NCBI RefSeq assembly: GCF_001613425.1
Contig: NZ_BDCI01000021.1
Span: forward strand, 1 to 64,000
Origin: Nocardia vulneris
GTDB lineage: Bacteria; Actinomycetota; Actinomycetes; Mycobacteriales; Mycobacteriaceae
Reading direction: 5' to 3'
DNA length: 64,000 nucleotides
Position numbers and translations under genes: made by a program. Under the pieces are notes generated by a model. It was not told where the DNA came from. It made no database searches and saw only the letters and a program-made list of their open reading frames with translations. This document shows, piece after piece, positions 18,208 to 28,992 of this stretch; position 1 is the first letter of the stretch, and each line of letters starts with the position of its first letter.

Positions 18208-18980
18208 ACTGGACGCTGACCCCGGACCAGTTCGCGCTGGCCTGGGCGCGCACCGACGGCGATCGGATGCCCTACCCGCTGGCCGTCCGGCTGTCCGCGC
18301 GCGACACCGCCGAGCGCGCGGCGCAGCTACCCGAGCTGAACCGCTGGTGCGATCAGACGCTCGACGCCGACCTCGAAGCCGCGCTGCGGGTGCTCGGCGC
18401 GCCGGAGCTGCGGATCGAAGTGTTCGGCGAACGCGACAGTGCCGCAGCCGATCCGGACGCACCCGAGCACCGGCCGGTGCGGGTACTCGGCGCGGCGGCG
18501 GGCAACGTCGCGGTGGTCGCCGCGCAGCGGCCCGGGCCGAACCCGGACCACGGCGGTGAGCTACGGCTGTTCGTCGGCACCGTGAAAAGCCTTACCGCCC
18601 GGGTCGTTTCGATGCTGCCGGAAAACGCCCCCGGCGGCACGCCCCGGCTGACCGCGCCGCTGGCCCGGGTCGGCGAGGACAGCCGAGACCTGGTCACCGT
18701 GCCGGTCGCCGGGCCGTCGGTGCCCACCCGCATCCGGCGCCTGCTGCGGCAACCCCGCGACGGCATCGGCCAGATCGTGGTGTCCGCCCGCCACGAGGAC
18801 GGCGAACTGCGCCCCTTCGGCGTGCTCTGCTGGATCGACGTCCGCGACGACGGCCGCTACTCCGTCCGCACCGGCACCGACGTGGACATCGTCCCGGTAA
18901 CCGCCCACGCCTTCATCGCCCAACTACGCCCCATGGTCGAAGCGGCAGCCCGCACCGCCACCTACGCCCAACGCTGGTAA
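18204..18980 (+). CDS. EspG-family ESX secretion-associated chaperone
   Basis: About 258 residues from GTG 18204, which overlaps the previous stop in a GTGA junction; GTG 18189 is an alternative. The N-terminus WTLTPDQFALAWARTDGDRMPYPL matches EspG proteins, cytosolic chaperones that bind PPE tips and keep PE-PPE pairs soluble until export. The C-terminal half (RRLLRQPRDGIGQI...WIDVRDDGRY) also fits. Translational coupling to the PPE-like gene supports that partner. Confidence 0.88.
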   Translation: MNWTLTPDQFALAWARTDGDRMPYPLAVRLSARDTAERAAQLPELNRWCDQTLDADLEAALRVLGAPELRIEVFGERDSAAADPDAPEHRPVRVLGAAAGNVAVVAAQRPGPNPDHGGELRLFVGTVKSLTARVVSMLPENAPGGTPRLTAPLARVGEDSRDLVTVPVAGPSVPTRIRRLLRQPRDGIGQIVVSARHEDGELRPFGVLCWIDVRDDGRYSVRTGTDVDIVPVTAHAFIAQLRPMVEAAARTATYAQRW

Positions 18981-18990
18981 ACCCGGCCGA

Positions 18991-19089
18991 CGCCCCGCAC
19001 GTTTCGGTGCCCGCCGCGCACCTTTCGTCACCCCGCGCGCGTGTCAGCCGAACGACACGCGCGCGGCGCGCGAAAAAGTGCGCGGGGCG
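18991..19089. terminator. Nested inverted repeats between convergent genes
   Basis: The core is a perfect 13-bp inverted repeat (CCGCGCGCGTGTC, 19033-19045; complement 19054-19066) with an 8-base loop. Two outer pairs nest around it: CGCCCCGC at 18991 with GCGGGGCG at 19082, and CCGCGCAC near 19014 with GTGCGCGG near 19078. It can fold into a long hairpin or cruciform and probably terminates both the EspG-like and phosphoribosyltransferase transcripts. Confidence 0.8.
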
Positions 19090-19108
19090 TGCGGGTGCTG
19101 TGGTGCGG

Positions 19109-19744
19109 TCACATGTCTGGGTGGGCCAGTAGGGCGGTGACTTCTGTGTCGTCCAGTTGGTGGAAGTCGTCGTAGGCGGTGCCTACGCCGCCCAGGGTGT
19201 GCGGGACCAGGGGGCAGAAGACCTGGTCGGCTTCGGCGGCCACCCGGCGTAGCGCCTCGGCGGAGGAGACCGGTACGGCGACGACGAGTTGGGCCGGGCG
19301 ATGCAGGCGCGCGACGCGGCAGGCGACGACCACGGTCGCGCCGGTGGCCATGCCGTCGTCGACGATGATCACGCAGCGCCCTTCCAGGGGAAGCGGTTTC
19401 GCGTCACCGCGCCAGACGGTGCGGCGGCGGATCAGTTCCGCGCGTTCGAGGTCTTCGATCTCGGCGAACTCCTGCGGCGATATCTCGAGGTGCGCCAGCA
19501 CGTCTCCGTTGAGCACCCGCACGCCGTCCTCGCCGATCGCGCCCATCGCCAGTTCCGGCTGCCACGGCACCCCGAGCTTGCGGACCAGCAGGATATCGAG
19601 ATCGCCGCCGATGACATCGCGGACCGCGGCGGCCACCGGAACCCCGCCGCGGGGCAGACCGAGCAGCAGCGGGTCGGCCGCGCGCAGCTGCTCCAGACGA
19701 GTACCGAGCGCACGACCGGCCGATGTCCGATCCGCGTAGATCAT
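19109..19744 (-). CDS. Phosphoribosyltransferase-domain protein
   Basis: About 211 residues from MIYADRTSAG; the frame extends 13 codons upstream but that stretch is Gly-rich and unlikely. The type I PRTase fold is shown by LLLGLPRGGVPVA near the start and the PRPP loop VIIVDDGMATGAT in the middle. Stand-alone proteins of this type are annotated as predicted phosphoribosyltransferases, sometimes fused to dienelactone hydrolase-like domains; the base acceptor is unknown. A 116-bp gap separates it from the upstream nitrilase-like gene on the same strand. Confidence 0.87.
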   Translation of the reverse strand: MIYADRTSAGRALGTRLEQLRAADPLLLGLPRGGVPVAAAVRDVIGGDLDILLVRKLGVPWQPELAMGAIGEDGVRVLNGDVLAHLEISPQEFAEIEDLERAELIRRRTVWRGDAKPLPLEGRCVIIVDDGMATGATVVVACRVARLHRPAQLVVAVPVSSAEALRRVAAEADQVFCPLVPHTLGGVGTAYDDFHQLDDTEVTALLAHPDM

Positions 19745-19860
19745 CCACCAAAACGCTACGCCCACCCCGCCCCCGACCACCACCGTTCACCGAATCCCCG
19801 CGACCCGCTGCCTCCGAACCGACCGCCCGCAGCGCATCGCTCAGGGAAGACGCGCTCCGC

Positions 19861-20709
19861 TCAGCTGGGATCGGCGATGGTGAAGCGGCGCAGGTCGAGG
19901 CTGGGGTTGGTCTTGCGGATTTCGGCGAGGCGCGCAAGGTCGATGCTCGCGGTGCGCACGCCGGTCTCCTCGCCGAGTTCGGTGAGTACCGCGCCGGTGG
20001 GGTCGATGATCATCGAGGCGCCCGCGCCGCGCGGGGCGGCCTGGTCGGCGGCGGCCACGTAGACGGTGTTCTCGATGGCGCGGGCGCGCAGCAGCGTCGT
20101 CCACTGGTCCACCTTGGCGGGGCCCGGGATCCATTGCGCGGGCAGCAGCAGGACCTGTGCGCCCGCGGTGGCCACCCGGCGGATGCCTTCCGGGAAACGC
20201 AGATCGAAACAGGTCTGCATGCCGAATGTCACATCCGCCACAGTGAAGGTGGCCGGCGCGGTGATCGCGCCGGGCTCCACCACCTCCGATTCGAGGAAGC
20301 CGAAGGCGTCGTAGAGATGCACCTTCCGGTACTGCGTGACGAGCGTTCCATCGGGTCCGAGAACGACGAGTGTGTTGCGGATCCGGTCCCCGCCGGGCGC
20401 CACCTGCTCCACCGTTCCGGCGACCAGATGCACCTCGAATTCGCGGGCGATGGCACCGAGTCCGGTGACGAACGGGCCGGTCAGGGGTTCGGCGACGGCG
20501 ATGACGCGCTCATCGAGGCGGCTGACGGCAAACATCGAGTATTCCGGCGCGACGACCACCCGCGCACCCCGATCGCGGGCGGTGCGCACGTGCTCGCGCA
20601 GCGCCGAGAGGTTGGCCGCCGGGTCGGTGCCGGGGGCGAACTGGACGACCGCAACGTCCAGCAGGTTCGGCCGTGTCGCTTGATTCGTATCGGCGCTGTC
20701 CAGTTGCAT
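19861..20709 (-). CDS. Carbon-nitrogen hydrolase (nitrilase superfamily)
   Basis: A 282-residue amidohydrolase. The Glu-Lys-Cys triad is visible: Glu in VAPEYSMF, Lys in YRKVHLYD and Cys in MQTCFDLRFPE. The start MQLDSADTNQ (ATG 20709) is chosen over a longer in-frame extension. The FDLRFPE context resembles the omega-amidase/Nit branch, which hydrolyses small amides such as deaminated glutathione or alpha-keto acid amides, but the exact substrate is not determined. Divergent from the DEAD-box helicase with a 62-bp gap. Confidence 0.9.
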   Translation of the reverse strand: MQLDSADTNQATRPNLLDVAVVQFAPGTDPAANLSALREHVRTARDRGARVVVAPEYSMFAVSRLDERVIAVAEPLTGPFVTGLGAIAREFEVHLVAGTVEQVAPGGDRIRNTLVVLGPDGTLVTQYRKVHLYDAFGFLESEVVEPGAITAPATFTVADVTFGMQTCFDLRFPEGIRRVATAGAQVLLLPAQWIPGPAKVDQWTTLLRARAIENTVYVAAADQAAPRGAGASMIIDPTGAVLTELGEETGVRTASIDLARLAEIRKTNPSLDLRRFTIADPS

Positions 20710-20771
20710 ACGTCTCACCGTATTGGGCCGGTGGCCGAGCAGACCAGCACCAGGCAGTAAACTCCTGGTCA

Positions 20772-22553
<1,782 letters not shown>

Positions 22554-22735
22554 ACCGGGGAGGGTAAGCCGAGGTCAGACCGGCTAGCTACAGTGTTGCC
22601 GTCCGGTGCGTAATGAAGCGCTAACGGCAGCGGGTGTCCCGCGATAACTCGACGTGTGATGAGCGACAATGGCGCGAGCCGCTCATCGGCGCCGACCGGG
22701 TGGGGGTGTCCCGCAGAGACACAGGAGGGCCGCGT

Positions 22736-25700
22736 TTGTTCGTGTTCGGTGATCGTGTCGTCTGCTCCGCCGTCGATCTCGTGCGCGCGGCGCGCTGTGA
22801 ATTCGCGCTGCTGCGTGCCCTCGACACCGAACTCGGTACGGTCGCGGCCGATTCCGCGACCACCGACCCGGCGACCGCGCCGCCCCGACAACCCGATCCG
22901 GCCAGGGACCGCAGGCTCAGCGACTTTCGCGCCCGTTTCGGCAGCGCGATGGTGCAGATCCCGGTGCCGCAGCACGAATCCGGCAGTCCCGAAACGACCC
23001 TCACCGCCCTGCGCACCGCCGCCGAGGAAACCACCGCGGCCCTGCGCGCCGGCGCGCCGGTGATCGCCGGCGCCACTTTCTTCGACGGCAGCTTCGACTG
23101 CTCCTGCGATGTTCTGGTGCGCGCGGACCACCGGGTGCGCTACACCGTGCACGGCAGTGCGCCCGGGCGGCCCGAACGCGTCGGCGCCGCACTCGAACTC
23201 GCCGCCTGCGCCGACGCTGTCGACCACAGCGGCTCGCTGACCGGTCCGCTGCTGCGGTTGCACCTCGGCGCGGACCACACCGCGTACGCTGCGCACGATC
23301 TGGTGCCGGTGTACCGGGCGCGCAGGCGGCGCGTGGCGCACATCCTGGACGAGAAACTCAGCGAGCTGCTACCCGTGCAGTGGGGCGATCCGCGTTATCT
23401 CGCGTGCGGGCGCTGCGCGGTCTGCACCGCGGCCGCGGTGGCCGCGCGCGATCTATTGCTGGTCGCGGGCATGGCGAGCACCACGCGAGCCAGGCTGCGG
23501 GAAGCGGGCGTGCACACCATCGACCGGCTGGCCGGCACCGAAGGCAGCGTCCGTGGCGTACCGCCGCGCACCTTCACCGCACTGCGCAGGCAGGCCGAAA
23601 TCCAGCTGCGCCGGGAGGATTCCGGCGCGCCGACGCACAGCCTGCTCGACCCGATCGCGCTCGGCGCGCTACCGCCGCCCTCCCCCGGCGACCTGTCACT
23701 CACGGTCGAGGGCGGTGTGCGTACCGCCTTGTCGGTGGAGGTCGGCGGGCCCGGCACCGTCCACCTGAGTTTCCGCGGGCCGTTCGGTACCGAAGGCGTA
23801 CCGGGCAGCGAAGCGGCCGGGCAGCGCGGGGCGCTGGAAGAGGTGCTGGACTACCTCACCCAGCGCCGGCGGATGTATCCGGACATGCACGTCTACCACT
23901 ACACCTCGGCGGTGCGCACCGCGCTGCTGCGCTGCAGCGGCAGCTCCGGTGTCGGGGAAGAGATCGTGGACGAGCTGCTGTGCGACGGCGTGCTGGTCGA
24001 TCTGTACCCGATCGTGCGCAACGCGCTGATCGTCGGGGAACGTTCCTACCGGCTGAGCAAGCTGGCCCGACTGCTGCCCGGCGCCGCGCATTCGCCCGCC
24101 GCGCAACGGGATTGCCTGACCGTGCTGCGCTTGCGGGACTGGCTGCTCGACCGCGCGGCCGAACAGCGGATCGACCCGCAGGCGGTGACGCTGGAGCGGG
24201 CGGTGTCCTGGTGCCAGGTGCCGGGCCCCGACGAGACCGAGCCCATGCCGCCGTCGCGGCCCTCCTCGTTCGAGGCGGCGCTCGCCGAATACGCCGCGGC
24301 ACAGGACGAACCGCGGCACGTGGCCGCGATGATGGCGGCGGCGCTCGGCTATCACCGCCGCGAACGCCAGCCGCTGTGGTGGGCCCATGTCGACCGGCTT
24401 AGCCATCCCGTCGACGAATGGGCCGACGCCCCGGGGGTTTTGATCGCCGAATGGGGCACCGTCGACACCAAGTGGCATCGCAGCCCGGACCGTCCGACCA
24501 TGCGGCGCTACCTGACGCTGACCGGACGGATCGGCTCGCGCTGGCACGGTGGCGGCCCCGGGCCCGCTACCGTGCTGACACCGGGGACCACCGTCTACAC
24601 CTTCTACGACCGGCCCGCCGCCGCCGGCATGGTCACCGCGGTCGGGCGCCGGGCCACCGCCGTCGCCACCGTGCTCGGCTGTTCGGTGGACGCCGAATTC
24701 GACGACACCGTGCGGCTGGAGGAACTGCTACCGGACGGCTGCGAACCGTACGACGAGCTACCGACCGCGATCGCGCCCGGCCTACCGGCCTGGGACGAAC
24801 ATGCCGAGATCGCCGTGGAATACGCGGCACAGGAATTGCTCGTCGCGCTGCCGGACATCCCGGAGGGCGCCGTCTTCGATCTACTCGCCCGCAGGCCGCC
24901 CCGGCTGCGCGCGGGCGCCTCGCTGCCCGAGGTGCACGGCGACCACGCCGCCGCGATCACCACCGCGATGCGCGCGCTGGATCACTCCTACCTGGCGGTG
25001 CAGGGCCCGTCCGGCACCGGTAAGACCGCCACCGCGGCCCGGGTGCTCGAGCGCCTGGTCACCAAGGAGAAATGGCGGATCGGCGTTGTCGGGCAGTCGC
25101 ATTCGACGGTGGAGAACCTGCTCGACGCGGTCGTGCGGGTCGGCGTCCTGCCGGAGCTGGTCGCCAAGAAGGACGTCGAGTCGGTGGGCCCGGAGTGGGC
25201 GGTCATCGACGCGAGCCGCTACGCACGGTTCCTGGACAACGCCATCAGCGGTTGCGTACTCGGCGGCACCACCACCGATTTCGCCAACGAGGACATGGTG
25301 CCGCGGGAAAGTCTCGACCTGCTGGTGATCGCGGACGCGGGCCGGTTCCCGCTGGCCGACGCGGTCGCGGTGGGGGTCGGCGCGCGAAACCTGTTGCTGC
25401 TCGGCGATCCCGTGCCGCCCGTCCCGCACAGCGCGCATCCGGAGCCGGTCGGCGAATCGGTGCTCGGCTGGCTCGCCGAGGGGCGGCACACGCTGCCCGC
25501 GGCGCGCGGCTACTTCCTCGATCGCACCTGGCGGATGCATCCGAACGTCTGCGACCCGATCTCCCGGCTGTACTACGACGGCCGCCTGCGGGCCAACGAA
25601 ACCGTGACCCGGGCAAGGGAACTCGACGGCGAACCGGCCGGGGTCAGCACCGTACTGGTGCCGCACCACGGCAATGCCACCGAATCCGCGGAGGAGGCCC

Positions 25701-26110
25701 GCGAAGTGGTCCGGCGGGTGCGCGCGCTGCTCACCATGAACTGGAGCAGCGGCACGACGACCCGGCGGCTGCACCCGCACGATATCTTCGTCGTCACGCC
25801 GTATGCCGCCCAGGTGGGGCGCATCCGAACGTTGCTCGCCCGGGCCAAGATCGAGGATGTGCTGGTCGGCACGCCGGACCGGTTCCGCGGCCGGGAAGCC
25901 GCGGTGGTCCTGCTGTCGATGACCACGTCCAGCCCCGCCGACGCGCCCTACGGCATGCCGTTCCTGTTGTCCCGGGCCCTGATTCACGCCGCCCTGTGCC
26001 GCGCCATGTGGAAGGCGATCATCATCCGCTCGCCGCTGCTCACCGAGTATCTGCCCGCCTGCCCCGACGAGCTGCCCGATCTGGCGGGGTTCCTGCGTTT
26101 GTCGCGATGA
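22736..26110 (+). CDS. TM0106-family nuclease/helicase fusion, degenerate active sites
   Basis: About 1124 residues. The start is TTG 22736, preceded at 7-bp spacing by a consensus AGGAGG; it yields the family N-terminus FVFGDRVVCSAVDLVRAARC. Domains: RecB-like nuclease with CGRCAVC at 224-230, an RNase H-like region around 330-450 (MHVYHYTSAVRTALL, VDLYPIVRNAL), and a C-terminal superfamily 1 helicase. Walker A is intact (GPSGTGKT, 757-764). Motif II, expected as DEAG, reads ADAG (866-869). The expected nuclease D-x-K after the DxL strand is replaced by VHGSAP. Family function is predicted DNA processing; this copy may be a non-catalytic or ATP-binding-only variant. The gap after the helicase is 182 bp. 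Confidence 0.85.
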   Translation: MFVFGDRVVCSAVDLVRAARCEFALLRALDTELGTVAADSATTDPATAPPRQPDPARDRRLSDFRARFGSAMVQIPVPQHESGSPETTLTALRTAAEETTAALRAGAPVIAGATFFDGSFDCSCDVLVRADHRVRYTVHGSAPGRPERVGAALELAACADAVDHSGSLTGPLLRLHLGADHTAYAAHDLVPVYRARRRRVAHILDEKLSELLPVQWGDPRYLACGRCAVCTAAAVAARDLLLVAGMASTTRARLREAGVHTIDRLAGTEGSVRGVPPRTFTALRRQAEIQLRREDSGAPTHSLLDPIALGALPPPSPGDLSLTVEGGVRTALSVEVGGPGTVHLSFRGPFGTEGVPGSEAAGQRGALEEVLDYLTQRRRMYPDMHVYHYTSAVRTALLRCSGSSGVGEEIVDELLCDGVLVDLYPIVRNALIVGERSYRLSKLARLLPGAAHSPAAQRDCLTVLRLRDWLLDRAAEQRIDPQAVTLERAVSWCQVPGPDETEPMPPSRPSSFEAALAEYAAAQDEPRHVAAMMAAALGYHRRERQPLWWAHVDRLSHPVDEWADAPGVLIAEWGTVDTKWHRSPDRPTMRRYLTLTGRIGSRWHGGGPGPATVLTPGTTVYTFYDRPAAAGMVTAVGRRATAVATVLGCSVDAEFDDTVRLEELLPDGCEPYDELPTAIAPGLPAWDEHAEIAVEYAAQELLVALPDIPEGAVFDLLARRPPRLRAGASLPEVHGDHAAAITTAMRALDHSYLAVQGPSGTGKTATAARVLERLVTKEKWRIGVVGQSHSTVENLLDAVVRVGVLPELVAKKDVESVGPEWAVIDASRYARFLDNAISGCVLGGTTTDFANEDMVPRESLDLLVIADAGRFPLADAVAVGVGARNLLLLGDPVPPVPHSAHPEPVGESVLGWLAEGRHTLPAARGYFLDRTWRMHPNVCDPISRLYYDGRLRANETVTRARELDGEPAGVSTVLVPHHGNATESAEEAREVVRRVRALLTMNWSSGTTTRRLHPHDIFVVTPYAAQVGRIRTLLARAKIEDVLVGTPDRFRGREAAVVLLSMTTSSPADAPYGMPFLLSRALIHAALCRAMWKAIIIRSPLLTEYLPACPDELPDLAGFLRLSR

Positions 26111-26123
26111 GCGCCGCGGCGCC

Positions 26124-27311
26124 TCAGCCGAAGCAGGTGCCTTCGCCGCGGTAGGTCGGCACGGTGGTGCGGGTGCCGTCGCCGTCGACGAGATGGATCC
26201 GGTCGAAGCGTTCGCAGAGTTCGCCCGCCTTCGCGTGCCGGAACCACACCCGGTCACCGATCCGGAGTTCCGCGGCGCCGGCGAGCGGGGTCTGCACCTC
26301 GCCGGTACCTTCGGCGCCGAGCAGCTTCAATCCCTTGGGCCACACCGGCTTCGGCGCCCGCGACGGTCCGGTGGGGCCGGAGGCGATATAGCCGCCCGCG
26401 AAAACCGTGGCGATCGACGGAGTCGGCCGGCGCAGCACCGAGGTGGCGAAGAACAGCGCCGGGTGCGGCGTGAACGAACGGTAGTGGTCGAACAGCGTCG
26501 GCACGTAGAGCCCCGAGCCCGCGGTCACCTCGGTGACCTCCGGGTCCGCGATGCTGACCTCGAGGGAACCCGTACCGCCGCTGTTCACGATCTCCAGCTT
26601 GCCGGTCACCGAACGCACCGCGTCGAGTACTCGGCCACGGCGCTTGGTGATTTCGGCCGCCGACGCCCGTTTCATCAGGCGCACCGCGACATTCGTGTCG
26701 GGCAGGCCCGCGATCTGCGCCTCGTAGGTCATCACGCCGACCACGTCGAAGCCGCGCCGCAGCGCTTCGGCCGCCAGCGCGGCGGCCTGTTCGGGGGTGC
26801 GAATCGGTGAGCGCCGTACACCCATGTGCACCGGGCCGAGCCGCAGTGAGGCGTCGACATCGATGCAGACGCGCGGGCGCACCCGGTCGGTACCGAGCGC
26901 GGCCCGGATGAGTGCCAGCTGGGCGACATCGTCGATCATCAGCGTGATCGAGTCGCGGAGGGTGTCGTCGGCGGCGAGTTCGGCCAGCGCGGCGCGATCG
27001 ACGGTCGGATAGCCGAGCAGCACGTCGCGCGCACCGCGACCGACCAGCCAGATGGCCTCGGGCAGCGAGTAGGACATGATGCCCGCGAACCCGCCGGCGG
27101 CGGTGAGGTCGGCGCCGAGTACCTCTTCGAGTACGGCGCGGCAGCGGACGGATTTGCTGGCGACCCGGATCGGGACGCCGCGGGCGCGCTGCACCAGGGC
27201 GGCGGCGTTCGCGCGCAGCGTACTCAGATCGAGCGCGGCCAGCGGGGGATCGAGCTCGGCGGTGGCCGCGTGCAGACGCGCGAAGGGTGTCGGGGCGCTC
27301 ACGAAACCCAC
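26124..27311 (-). CDS. PLP-dependent amino acid deaminase/aldolase (fold III)
   Basis: A 395-residue protein with an alanine racemase-like N-terminal barrel and a D-threonine aldolase/D-serine dehydratase-type C-terminal domain. The PLP lysine is Lys53 in IRVASKSVRC. VVGVMTYEAQIAG and VNSGGTGSLE line the phosphate site. Near the C-terminus RHAKAGELCERF has the His and Cys that bind the active-site metal in this family. It probably acts on a D- or beta-hydroxy amino acid. GTG 27311 is used; GTG 27302 is also possible. It follows the 159-residue gene at 27343 by 31 bp, so the two are likely co-transcribed. Confidence 0.87.
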   Translation of the reverse strand: MGFVSAPTPFARLHAATAELDPPLAALDLSTLRANAAALVQRARGVPIRVASKSVRCRAVLEEVLGADLTAAGGFAGIMSYSLPEAIWLVGRGARDVLLGYPTVDRAALAELAADDTLRDSITLMIDDVAQLALIRAALGTDRVRPRVCIDVDASLRLGPVHMGVRRSPIRTPEQAAALAAEALRRGFDVVGVMTYEAQIAGLPDTNVAVRLMKRASAAEITKRRGRVLDAVRSVTGKLEIVNSGGTGSLEVSIADPEVTEVTAGSGLYVPTLFDHYRSFTPHPALFFATSVLRRPTPSIATVFAGGYIASGPTGPSRAPKPVWPKGLKLLGAEGTGEVQTPLAGAAELRIGDRVWFRHAKAGELCERFDRIHLVDGDGTRTTVPTYRGEGTCFG

Positions 27312-27342
27312 TCAACCACCAAACTGGTCAGGCGTCCAGTAT

Positions 27343-27822
27343 CTAGACTTCGGCGGCCCTGGTGGCCAGACTGCTCACGAGATCGTCGAGCACTACCAGC
27401 ATTGTTTCGTCATTGCAGTCGGCGAGCCAGCGCAACACGGTGCCCTGCAGTACCGAAACGGCATAGGCGGCGATGGCCTCCACCGGTTCCAGCCACTGCG
27501 CGCCCGAACGGTCGGCACACAGCTGCAGGAAAGCAGCCACTTCGGTGTCCATCTCGCGGTACACCGCCGTCGCGGCCGGGTCGGCGAGGCAATCGGTCTG
27601 CGTATCCCAGCGCTCCCGCAGCGTCTGCACCGTCGCTTCGTAAGCGCGGACCTGCTTGCACGGTGCGGCCTTCACCAGCGGCCAATATGCGCTCACACCG
27701 GCGTGCAACAGCACCCGCAGCGCCCGTACACCGGAATGGTCCAGTGAGGCGGCCGCCTTTTCGACGGCCTCGCAGATGGTCGGCCGTAGCCGTACCTCCG
27801 CTATGTCTCCACGTACGCTCAA
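27343..27822 (-). CDS. Helical protein resembling a TetR ligand-binding domain
   Basis: About 159 residues from TTG 27822, which has a GAGGGA site 8 bp upstream; a longer open frame to 27921 lacks such support. The sequence is all-helical (RPTICEAVEKAAASLDHSGVRALRVLL, ending MLVVLDDLVSSLATRAAE). Its pattern resembles the C-terminal half of TetR regulators, but no helix-turn-helix precedes it. It could be a stand-alone sensor-like protein or a divergent regulator. First gene of an operon with the deaminase/aldolase. Confidence 0.65.
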   Translation of the reverse strand: MSVRGDIAEVRLRPTICEAVEKAAASLDHSGVRALRVLLHAGVSAYWPLVKAAPCKQVRAYEATVQTLRERWDTQTDCLADPAATAVYREMDTEVAAFLQLCADRSGAQWLEPVEAIAAYAVSVLQGTVLRWLADCNDETMLVVLDDLVSSLATRAAEV

Positions 27823-28238
27823 CGACGACTCCCTCGGCGAAAAGAACTCGCGCACCCTCGTCGGCGCGACTCGCTGAACATGGCGGGCACTTCGCTGGAA
27901 ATCCCAGGCTGCCCGGTCCAACGTTCATCAATGGTAGAGGGTTTTCGGGGTTTAAGAACAGGTTCAGTGGGGAATTCCAGACTGAAAGAATGTTTTGTTA
28001 CCCAAACGGAATCGTAGGGGTACCCCCCTGCCCTGCGCCGAAAACCTTCTCTCGGGGTCACTCCCAGCCCTGCCCGGCCGGAAAGCAGACCGTTGTCTAC
28101 TGTACTGGCGGGTACACGTGAGACCCGGCAGCTGTGGCCGATCACACAGGTGAACGGCACAAAACGGTCACCATCCCGTGCGAAACCCGATCCGGGAACG
28201 ACACCCACCCGACCCCGGCGGGCCGATAGCCTGGATCG
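27823..28238. other. Divergent intergenic region of about 416 bp
   Basis: Lies between the leftward helical-protein/deaminase operon and the rightward phosphatase. It is less GC-rich than its surroundings near 27940-28010 (TTAAGAACAGG, TGTTTTGTTACCC), as expected of promoters. It contains a 10-bp perfect palindrome GGGGTACCCC at 28017-28026. I see no credible gene. Confidence 0.6.
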
Positions 28239-28985
28239 GTGACTCTCTCGCCGCCTGCCGACCAGTACTTCATCTCCGGCACCTTCAACTTCCGCGACCT
28301 GGGCGGACTGCGCACCATCGACGGCGCCAAGGTGCGCCCCGGCGTGCTGCTGCGCTCGGCCCAACTCACCGGACTCGACGAGGTCGGCCTGGCCACCCTG
28401 CGCGACCTGCGCGTCAGCGACGTGCACGACCTGCGCGGCGAGCGCGAGATCGACCACATCGGCCACGACCGGGTACCCGAGGACGTCCGGGTGACGGTCA
28501 CACCGTTCGACTCGCGGATGGCCGAGGCGCCCCCACATCACGCCACCCCCGATTCGGCCTTCCGGCACATGCTCGAGGTCTATCGGATGTTCCCGGCGCT
28601 GCCCGAGGCGCACGCCGCGATCACCGCCATCGCCGAGTCGATCGTGCGTGGTGACGGCGCCGTGCTCGTGCACTGCGCCGCAGGCAAGGACCGCACCGGC
28701 TGGGCCGTGGCCACGCTGCTGCGCGCGGTCGGCGTGACCGAGGCCGACGTGCAGGCCGACTACCGGCTGAGCAACGGCGCCATCCCCGCGCTGCGCGCCA
28801 TGATGACCACGAAACTGCTTGCCGGGGAGGAACTCTCGGTGGACTTGCTGGGCGTTCGCGACGAATACCTGAATATCGCGACCAACTCGATGCATGAGCT
28901 GCACGGCGACGTGGACACCTACCTGACGACCGCGGGGATCACACCGGAACTGCGCACCCGGCTGCGCGACCGAATGCTGGAGTGA
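28239..28985 (+). CDS. Tyrosine-protein phosphatase, PtpB-like
   Basis: A 248-residue phosphatase. The P-loop HCAAGKDRTG gives nucleophile Cys146 and Arg152 (CX5R); this form with Lys-Asp is typical of the lipid/tyrosine phosphatase group that includes mycobacterial PtpB. The N-terminal NFRDLGG and LLRSAQLTGL motifs are diagnostic of the same family. GTG 28239 is the start. No signal peptide is visible, although mycobacterial PtpB is found outside the cell. Convergent with the adenylating enzyme, leaving only 7 bp between stops. Confidence 0.92.
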   Translation: MTLSPPADQYFISGTFNFRDLGGLRTIDGAKVRPGVLLRSAQLTGLDEVGLATLRDLRVSDVHDLRGEREIDHIGHDRVPEDVRVTVTPFDSRMAEAPPHHATPDSAFRHMLEVYRMFPALPEAHAAITAIAESIVRGDGAVLVHCAAGKDRTGWAVATLLRAVGVTEADVQADYRLSNGAIPALRAMMTTKLLAGEELSVDLLGVRDEYLNIATNSMHELHGDVDTYLTTAGITPELRTRLRDRMLE

Positions 28986-28992
28986 GGCGGGT

